Below, one piece after another: positions 58,592-64,000 of a DNA stretch of 64,000 bases. The DNA comes from Zoogloeaceae bacterium (GTDB lineage Bacteria; Pseudomonadota; Gammaproteobacteria; Burkholderiales; Rhodocyclaceae). Numbering within the stretch: the first letter of the stretch is position 1; every line of letters starts with the position of its first letter. The notes beneath the pieces were generated by a model, which saw nothing but the letters and a program-made list of their open reading frames with translations, ran no database searches and was not told the DNA's origin. The stretch covers positions 55,807 through 119,806 of the forward strand of contig JAEUNY010000073.1 of assembly GCA_016791005.1 (NCBI GenBank), written 5' to 3'. Both the position numbers and the translations under genes were made by a program.

Positions 58592-59434
58592 ATGGACAAC
58601 ACCGCTTCCCTGGCGGGGATCCTGCTCGCCCTGCGCACTGTGGCGGGCCCCGCTGTCCTGAGCCTGGCCCTGGCGGCGCTGCTGGCCCGCGCCCTGCCCC
58701 GCCAGGCGGCCGCCGTGGCCGCCTGTGCCGGCCTCTTTCTGGGCTGGGCCCTGGGCTACGGTCATCAGGCCGCCTTTCCCCCGGCCCAGACCCTCGACTG
58801 GCTGCCGATCCTGGTAGCTGCGCTCCTGGTCGCCGGGCTCCTGCCCCGGGGGCGCACCCCCGTGATGGGCTTGATCCTCGCCCTGGGCCTCGCCCTCCTT
58901 GTGCCGCCTCTGCTGCGGGAGGAGAGCCTGGCGGTGCTGGGCGGGGAATGGGGCGTCGCCCTGGCGCTTGGACTAGGATTGATGGCCCTGGCCGGGCGGG
59001 CCAGGGGCGACGCGCGCGCTTCGCTGGCGGTGGCGGCGGCCCTGGGAAGCCTGGGCTTCGTCATCTCCCTGGGGGGCAGTATCGTCATCGGCGGGCTGGC
59101 CAACACGGCCTTCGCCGTGGCGGCGGCCCTGGGCCTGGGGGCGGTGTTGTGCGGGCGATTGCCGGCGGCGGGGGCCGGTCTGGCCCAAGCCGGGGTCGCG
59201 GTGTGGACCTGGCTCGCCTTCAGCGGTCGCCACCTGGCGGAGATCCATCTGCCCGAGACGCTGCTTTCCGCCGCGGCCCTGGCGACCCTGGCATTTCCTT
59301 CACCCAAGGTCCCGCCGCAGGGCAAGCTTGCCCGGCTGACCTGGGCCATCGTACCCCCGGCGCTTCCCGCCCTGGCAGCGATCGGCCTCACCCTCTGGCG
59401 CTATCTTTCCGCCCAGCAGGGCGCCTACTACTGA
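58592..59434 (+). CDS. polytopic membrane protein of unknown function
   Basis: The 280 residues form about eight hydrophobic helices rich in Ala, Leu and Gly (for example LLVAGLLPRGRTPVMGLILA, VALALGLGLMALAGRA). No transporter or enzyme motif is evident. It starts 87 bases after yceI. Its stop lies within the last codons of the convergent LysR gene (7-base overlap). It may be part of the dioxygenase-yceI unit. Confidence 0.7.
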   Translation: MDNTASLAGILLALRTVAGPAVLSLALAALLARALPRQAAAVAACAGLFLGWALGYGHQAAFPPAQTLDWLPILVAALLVAGLLPRGRTPVMGLILALGLALLVPPLLREESLAVLGGEWGVALALGLGLMALAGRARGDARASLAVAAALGSLGFVISLGGSIVIGGLANTAFAVAAALGLGAVLCGRLPAAGAGLAQAGVAVWTWLAFSGRHLAEIHLPETLLSAAALATLAFPSPKVPPQGKLARLTWAIVPPALPALAAIGLTLWRYLSAQQGAYY

Positions 59435-60348
59435 CCGGGACCCCCCCGGAGCCATGCGGCATCCCGGGCGGTCATCAGCATCTCGATGAAAGCCCGGGTC
59501 TTGGGGGGAATCAGCCTCCGGCTCGGCATCACCATCCAGGCGGTGGCGGGCGGCAGGGTCCAGTCCGCCAGCACCGGGACCAGTTCTCCCCGCGCCAGTT
59601 CGGCTTCCACCATCATGTGGTCGATGGCGGCGATGCCGGCGCCGGCCGCCGCCAGGCGGATCAATACCCCCATCGAATTGGCGGTGACGGTCCCTTCCGC
59701 GACCCCTTCCCACACCTCGCCTGCCCGGGACAGCCGCCAGGGCATGGGCTCGCCGTCCCGACCCAGAAGCCGCACCGCCACGTGGCGGGGAAAATCCTCC
59801 GGCGAACTCGGCGCACCGTAGCGGGCCAGATAGGCCGGCGCAGCAAACAGGCCCACCTGCAGATCCAGCCACTTGCGCGCCACCAGGGTCGCGTCGTCCG
59901 GCAGGGCGCCCATGCGGATCGCCAGGTCGAAATTCTCCCCTATCAGATCCACCCGGCGCGCCGAGAGGTCCAGGTCGAGGCGCAGCCGCGGATAGCGCGC
60001 GCTGAAGGCGGCGATGGCCGGCGCAAGGAGCAGGGTGGCCATGTCCGGCGGCATGGAGACGCGCAATTGCCCAGCGGGCTCCGCCTGGCGCTGCTCGGCC
60101 AGGAGCCCCACGGCTTCCACTTCTTCCGCCACCCGGCGGGCGTGGTCCAGCAGGCTGCGGCCGAAATCCGTCAGCGCCAGGCGCCGGGTGCTGCGGGTGA
60201 ATAGGCGCTCGCCCAGCTGGCTTTCCAGCCCCGCGATGCGGCGCGACACCGAGGATTTGGGCAGGCCCATGCGCTCGGCCCCGCGGCTGAAACTGCCGGC
60301 CTCCGCCACCCGGGCGAATAACAAGAGATCGTTGGGTTCCAGTTCCAT
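59428..60348 (-). CDS. LysR-family regulator divergent from azoR
   Basis: The 306-residue regulator starts [20 protein letters not shown], with the HTH in [20 protein letters not shown]. The effector domain ends [20 protein letters not shown]. It is divergent from an azoreductase-pirin pair and probably controls it in response to quinones or related electrophiles. A perfect palindrome overlaps its own start codon, which suggests autoregulation. Confidence 0.9.
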   Translation of the reverse strand: MELEPNDLLLFARVAEAGSFSRGAERMGLPKSSVSRRIAGLESQLGERLFTRSTRRLALTDFGRSLLDHARRVAEEVEAVGLLAEQRQAEPAGQLRVSMPPDMATLLLAPAIAAFSARYPRLRLDLDLSARRVDLIGENFDLAIRMGALPDDATLVARKWLDLQVGLFAAPAYLARYGAPSSPEDFPRHVAVRLLGRDGEPMPWRLSRAGEVWEGVAEGTVTANSMGVLIRLAAAGAGIAAIDHMMVEAELARGELVPVLADWTLPPATAWMVMPSRRLIPPKTRAFIEMLMTARDAAWLRGGPGQ

Positions 60349-60368
60349 TGTTCCTCCAGTGGAACAAT
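60347..60368. promoter_or_regulatory. palindrome ATTGTTCC-N6-GGAACAAT, LysR operator
   Basis: Eight-base perfect arms with a six-base spacer overlap the ATG of the LysR gene and lie about 95 bases upstream of azoR. The symmetry and position between divergent genes fit a LysR dimer site. Its overlap with the start codon would let the protein repress its own expression. Confidence 0.65.
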
Positions 60369-60461
60369 GTTATCCATTTCCATGGCTTCTGTGCTTTGTG
60401 CGAGACGCCTAGAGTACGTCCAACGCCCCACCCCACCCAACAGAACGCCAGGAGAGCCACC

Positions 60462-61061
60462 ATGAACATCCTTCAAATCAATGCCAGCGCCCGCAGCAAC
60501 GGTTCCGAGTCCACCAAGCTCACCCACCGCATCGTCGCCGGCCTGCAAGCCCGCCAACCGGACGCCCAGGTCGTGCTCCATGATCTGGCCAACGCACCGC
60601 TCCAGGCCCTGGACGAGGCGACCCTCGGCGCCCTCTTCACCCCGGCCGAGCAGCGCACTGCGGAGCAGGCGGCCCGGGTCGCCATCGACGACGCCTTGAT
60701 CGCCGAGGTCCAGGCGGCCGACGTGATCGTGCTGGGTGTGCCGATGTACAACTTCGGCATCCCGGCTCAATTGAAGAACTGGATCGACGCCATCTCCCGC
60801 GCCCGGGTCACCTTCCGCTACACAGAAAACGGCGTCGAGGGCCTGTTGAAGGGCAAGACGGTCTACGTGGCCCTGACCCGCGGTGGCCGCTACCGCGACA
60901 CGCCCCAGGACACGCAAGTGCCCTACCTCAAGACGGTGCTGGCCTTCCTCGGCATGACCGATGTGCACTTCGTCTATGCTGAAGGTCTCAACTTGGGCGA
61001 AGAAGCCGCGGCCGCGGCCCTGGCCAGCGCCGAGCAGGAAATCGAGGCCGCACTGGCCTAA
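60462..61061 (+). CDS. azoR: FMN-dependent NADH-azoreductase
   Basis: AzoR is a flavodoxin-fold enzyme that reduces quinones and azo dyes with NADH. The 199-residue protein begins [20 protein letters not shown]. The FMN-binding [19 protein letters not shown] and [10 protein letters not shown] segments are characteristic. AGGAGAG precedes the ATG. It is the first gene of a pair with pirin, divergent from a LysR regulator. Confidence 0.93.
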   Translation: MNILQINASARSNGSESTKLTHRIVAGLQARQPDAQVVLHDLANAPLQALDEATLGALFTPAEQRTAEQAARVAIDDALIAEVQAADVIVLGVPMYNFGIPAQLKNWIDAISRARVTFRYTENGVEGLLKGKTVYVALTRGGRYRDTPQDTQVPYLKTVLAFLGMTDVHFVYAEGLNLGEEAAAAALASAEQEIEAALA

Positions 61062-61126
61062 ACCGAACCCACCCCACGGGGAGTGGTCGCCAAGGCGGCC
61101 GCCCCCAAAACGACAGAGAGCACATC

Positions 61127-62011
61127 ATGACCACGATCATCGAACGTCCCCGCCAGGTCCTCGCGCCGCGGGCCGTGGAGCGCCTGGTTCGCGGCCAGGC
61201 CACCTCGGACGGCGCCGGGGTCAAGCTCACCCGGGTCCTCACCCAGCCCCTGCAGCGCCGGCTCGACCCCTTCCTTATGCTCGACGCTTTCAAGAGCGAC
61301 AACCCGGGGGACTACATCGGCGGCTTCCCGGACCACCCGCACCGCGGCTTTGAGACCATCACCTACATGATTGCCGGCCGCATGCGCCACCGTGACAGCA
61401 CCGGCGGCGAAGGCGTGCTGGAAAACGGCGGCGTGCAGTGGATGGTGGCGGGCCGGGGGGTGATCCACTCCGAGCTGCCCGAGCAGGCGGACGGCCTGAT
61501 GGAAGGCTTCCAGCTCTGGCTCAACCTGCCGGCCCAGGACAAGATGACGGCGCCCTGGTACCGGGACATTCCCACCGGCGCGATCCCCGAAGCCACCACC
61601 CCGGAGGGGGTCACGGTGCGGGTCGTGGCGGGGGAAAGTCATGGCGTGGCCGGCGCCCAGCAGCGCCCGGTGACGGAGCCCTTGTACCTGGACCTCCATC
61701 TGCCCGCCGGGTCGCGCTTCGAGCAGCCCCTCCCCGCCGGCCACAACGCCTTCGTGTATGTCTATCGGGGCGAAGTGGCCGTGGGAGCGGAGGCCGAGCG
61801 GGTGCCCGAGCGCACCATGGCCATCCTGGCCAACGGCGCCGACCGCGACGGCATCACCCTCCAGGCCTGCACCGCCCCGGCCCGGGTGCTCCTCATCGCC
61901 GGAGCACCCCTGAAGGAGCCCATTGCCCAATACGGCCCCTTCGTGATGAACACCGCCGACCAGATCCAGCAGACCTTGGCGGATTATCAGGCCGGGCGGA
62001 TCGGACGCTGA
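61127..62011 (+). CDS. pirin family protein
   Basis: A 294-residue bicupin. The N-terminal cupin has DHPHRGFETITYMIAGRMRH and GGVQWMVAGRGVIHSE, which carry the metal-ligand His and Glu residues. The C-terminal cupin includes GHNAFVYVYRGEVAV. Some pirins are quercetin 2,3-dioxygenases; others act as regulators. The linked azoreductase and LysR gene suggest a response to quinones or flavonoids. It follows azoR by 65 bases. Confidence 0.93.
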   Translation: MTTIIERPRQVLAPRAVERLVRGQATSDGAGVKLTRVLTQPLQRRLDPFLMLDAFKSDNPGDYIGGFPDHPHRGFETITYMIAGRMRHRDSTGGEGVLENGGVQWMVAGRGVIHSELPEQADGLMEGFQLWLNLPAQDKMTAPWYRDIPTGAIPEATTPEGVTVRVVAGESHGVAGAQQRPVTEPLYLDLHLPAGSRFEQPLPAGHNAFVYVYRGEVAVGAEAERVPERTMAILANGADRDGITLQACTAPARVLLIAGAPLKEPIAQYGPFVMNTADQIQQTLADYQAGRIGR

Positions 62012-62317
62012 ACGGGGCTTGAAGTGAGAAAAGAGGGGGCCCGCCGCAAGCAGGCCCCCTCTGTTGATTGCTATCCAACGCTGATTCGTGCTGGAAGAGA
62101 GAGAAAACGTGGCGGCCCCTTTAGTCCCTCTGGAGTGCTCACCACATCAAATGTGATTCTTTTCGCGGAGCCAGTCAGTGCGGATGCAACAGGGTTTCAC
62201 CACTCGTCGATCACTCCGTGGAGGATTTCTCGCAGCTCATCAGTTGGGCCGGATGGAACTGTGCGGTCCCAACCTAGAATATGCCGATCAACTAACTTCC
62301 CAAAAGGTTGTCAAATT
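62012..62317. other. intergenic stretch with hairpin and a possible minus-strand remnant
   Basis: A strong hairpin AGAGGGGGCC/GGCCCCCTCT lies at 62032-62062, just after pirin, but without a T-run, so termination is only possible. On the minus strand near 62200-62305 about 35 codons without a start end in GPTDELREILHGVIDEW. This looks like the tail of a lost gene, though I cannot name it. Nothing else is seen. Confidence 0.35.
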
Positions 62318-62971
62318 ATGGTCGGTCGATCAGGGGTAGTGATGGCGTGCGCGGTCGTTGTCATGTCCGGATGCGCTTCAATTGTGGATGGGACGAATCA
62401 AGTAGTTTCCGTCGACACAAGGAAAAACGGCGTCCCTGTTACCGGCGCAAATTGCAAGCTGACCAACGATAAAGGTACATGGTATTCCAACACCCCTGGC
62501 ACGACGGTGGTTCGCAGGAGTTACCAAGACCTAAATGTCCACTGCCAGAAGGCCGGTTTAGCGCCAGCCATTACCGCTTTCAAGTCGTCAACAAAAGGCA
62601 TGGCGTTTGGCAATATCATCTTTGGCGGGGTCATTGGGGCGGGGATCGACATGGCAAGCGGGTCGGCCTATGACTACCCGACTGCGCTGACGGTCGAGAT
62701 GGCTGACCTCGTTGATCTCAGCCGAGTTCAGCAGGCCCCACATCTCCAGGTTGCTGCGACTACTCCACCTGGACAACAAAATTCGGACAAGATTGAAGCC
62801 GAACGGGCAAGCCTCACGCTGGCACTTGCAGGATGTCAATCGATAGCCCTTCCGTACAAATTCAAACAAAAGGATGAGACTAGTTATTACGAGGCCAGGT
62901 GCTCCGACATGCGCCTGGTTCATACGGTTTGTGCTCAAGGTGACTGCAGGCTCAGAACTGCAAACGACTGA
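62318..62971 (+). CDS. putative lipoprotein, 217 residues
   Basis: ATG 62318 begins a lipoprotein signal (GVVMACAVVVMSGC), giving a mature N-terminal CASIVDGTNQVVSVDTRKN. The beta-rich middle (GANCKLTNDKGTWYSNTPG) and a Gly-rich segment (FGNIIFGGVIGAGIDMASGS) match a family of uncharacterised bacterial lipoproteins as I recall it. The C-terminal 60 residues contain four cysteines. Base composition is lower in GC than the neighbours, and an IS lies next to it, so recent acquisition is plausible. Confidence 0.75.
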   Translation: MVGRSGVVMACAVVVMSGCASIVDGTNQVVSVDTRKNGVPVTGANCKLTNDKGTWYSNTPGTTVVRRSYQDLNVHCQKAGLAPAITAFKSSTKGMAFGNIIFGGVIGAGIDMASGSAYDYPTALTVEMADLVDLSRVQQAPHLQVAATTPPGQQNSDKIEAERASLTLALAGCQSIALPYKFKQKDETSYYEARCSDMRLVHTVCAQGDCRLRTAND

Positions 62972-63055
62972 GCAATTCGGTTGCCCGCAGCCGGGGGCGA
63001 AAATGCGAAGTGCGTTCCGCAGCATCTTTGTCCAAATTTCGGCCCACAAGCAAGA

Positions 63056-63835
63056 TGTATTCCTAACCTTCTACAGTTACATCAAGCCACCTGTTGTACG
63101 TGGGGTTTGATGAAGGTCTGCACCGTCTCAAAAGGGGTACGTCCGTTATTGCGATAGCCCAGGTGGGGGCGCTCGCGGTTGTAGTGCCGGAGCCAGGTAT
63201 CGAGATCCTGCTGCAAGGCCTCGACGGTGAGATAGACCTTCTCCCGTAGCACGATGCGGTAGAACTCATCGAGGGCGGTGCGGTGGAAGCGTTCGACGAA
63301 GCCATTGGTCTGGGGGCGCTTGACCCGGGTGCGGCGGTGCTCGATGTCGTTCAGGTCCAGATACAGTTCAAACGGGTGATTCTCGGTCCCGCAAAACTCG
63401 CGGCCGTTGTCGGTTAGCACCGCGCCGACAGGCAACCTGAGTTTCTTGTAGAAGGGCAGCACGTCGTTGTGCAGCACCGCGACCGCCGCCTCGGGCTGGT
63501 TGGAGATGTGCAGGAAGCCAAAGGCGTGACTGGAGAAGGTATCGACCACGGTGTGCATATAGACCTTGCCCACGCCCTTGAAGACCCCGACAAAGAAGGT
63601 GTCCTGGGACAGAAACTCCCCTGGTCTGTAGGATTCCAAATGCAGCTCCCGAAAGCAGGGGTTGGACTTCTCGATGAAGGCGATCTGCTCGGCGCTGAGT
63701 TCGATGGCCTGCTCGGCGTTCTTCTGCTCCAGCGCCAGCCAGCGTTCATAGCGGCTACCCAGCCGGTGCTCGATCAGAATCTTCTGGATGGTGACGTTCG
63801 ATAGCCGTAACCGTCCGGCCAACCCCACCTTCCTT
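63056..63835 (-). mobile_element. IS481-like insertion sequence, 5' end lost
   Basis: The element contains a DDE transposase gene and ends near TGTATTCCTAACCTTCTACA at about 63056, a possible terminal repeat. The other end is missing: homology stops near 63835, where IS66-type sequence begins. The insertion is therefore incomplete and probably immobile. Confidence 0.6.
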
Positions 63836-63882
63836 TGCATCTGATCGACAGAGATAGTGTCCGCGATGAAGATCGTGGACAC
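63082..63882 (-). pseudogene. DDE transposase (rve/IS481-like), N-terminally truncated
   Basis: The 266-codon frame has an integrase core: SQDTFFVGVFKGVGKVYMHT and VVDTFSSHAFGFLH (first Asp), VGAVLTDNGREFCG (second Asp), and VKRPQTNGFVERFHRTALDE (Glu). The C-terminus ends HYNRERPHLGYRNNGRTPFE. The first 17 or so residues come from the antisense of IS66 tnpA sequence, and the usual N-terminal HTH region is missing. The frame is open, but the protein is unlikely to transpose normally. Confidence 0.75.
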
Positions 63883-64000
63883 GATGGCGATCTCTGGGCG
63901 TCGCCGAAGAACCTACAGCCCGGAATTCAAGCGCGAGATCGTGGCGGCCTGCCGTCAGCCGGGTGCATCGGTGGCCGGCGTGGCGCTCTCGCATGGCGTC
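63866..64000 (+). CDS. IS66-family TnpA (partial at window edge)
   Basis: The 45 visible codons begin MKIVDTMAISGRRRRTYSPE and continue FKREIVAACRQPGASVAGVA, the N-terminal HTH of IS66-type TnpA (OrfA). The gene runs off the window. Usual TnpA proteins start slightly earlier, so the start may have been cut by the neighbouring element. A second in-frame ATG lies at 63884. Confidence 0.75.
   Translation, partial: MKIVDTMAISGRRRRTYSPEFKREIVAACRQPGASVAGVALSHGV

Noticed and set aside
62032..62062. Rho-independent terminator after pirin
   Set aside because: The hairpin is strong, but GTTGATTG follows instead of a T-run, so I did not call it a terminator.

Overview
The window is GC-rich, densely coded DNA from a Gram-negative bacterium, most likely a betaproteobacterium of the Rhodocyclales or a close relative. 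The pointers are the mnmG-rsmG-parA-parB block, EF-P with Arg32 beside EarP, RdgC, an SAH riboswitch before metH, polyhydroxybutyrate genes (phasin, 3-hydroxybutyrate dehydrogenase, a PHB-depolymerase-like esterase), and FecR/DUF6600 and DUF1857 proteins. This assignment is inferred from gene content alone. I saw no rRNA, tRNA or CRISPR array.

Layout. 1-5.1 kb: the chromosome-partition and tRNA/rRNA-modification block (parB, parA, rsmG, mnmG, all minus strand) and a ketopantoate-reductase-like gene. 5.1-8.8 kb: a decayed phenol/catechol meta-cleavage cluster. It holds a chimeric GlcG/semialdehyde-dehydrogenase frame, a frameshifted 2-oxopent-4-enoate hydratase, an intact divergent GntR repressor, an IS21-type remnant, and the 3' half of a DmpR/XylR-type sigma-54 activator. 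8.8-16.8 kb: thiol peroxidase, PHB-depolymerase-like esterase, transglutaminase-like protein, TlpA-like thioredoxin, a soluble chemotaxis receptor behind a near-perfect sigma-28 promoter, htpX, fmt and def. 16.9-26.7 kb: lysM-dprA-smg-topB, then an oxidative-stress group (rubredoxin-reductase-like protein, dps, oxyR) and a DegP protease. 26.7-32.2 kb: one giant tandem UvrA.

32.4-42.1 kb: small proteins, efp-earP, a GH19 endolysin-like protein, rsuA, a DUF1857 protein, rdgC, a diguanylate cyclase, an OmpA-like protein, and a large FecR/DUF6600 protein preceded by an overlapping 27-codon upstream frame. Two clusters of DnaA boxes lie at 34.5-35.1 and 42.2-42.3 kb. 42.4-48.2 kb: 5-oxoprolinase genes pxpBCA, an ABM protein, 3-hydroxybutyrate dehydrogenase, and small envelope proteins. 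48.4-55.1 kb: the riboswitch-controlled metH, a cyclic-nucleotide-binding protein, and an N-formylglutamate amidohydrolase/transglutaminase pair. 55.2-62.0 kb: a phasin with PhaR-like sites, then two LysR-controlled modules (DODA dioxygenase-YceI and AzoR-pirin). 62-64 kb: a lipoprotein and two nested, damaged insertion sequences at the right edge.

The observations most worth following are the series of in-frame deletions that shortened the catabolic cluster while keeping frames open, the SAH riboswitch with its visible terminator switch, the DnaA-box clusters, the coupled upstream ORF at 39.95 kb, and the short palindromic operators next to regulators.
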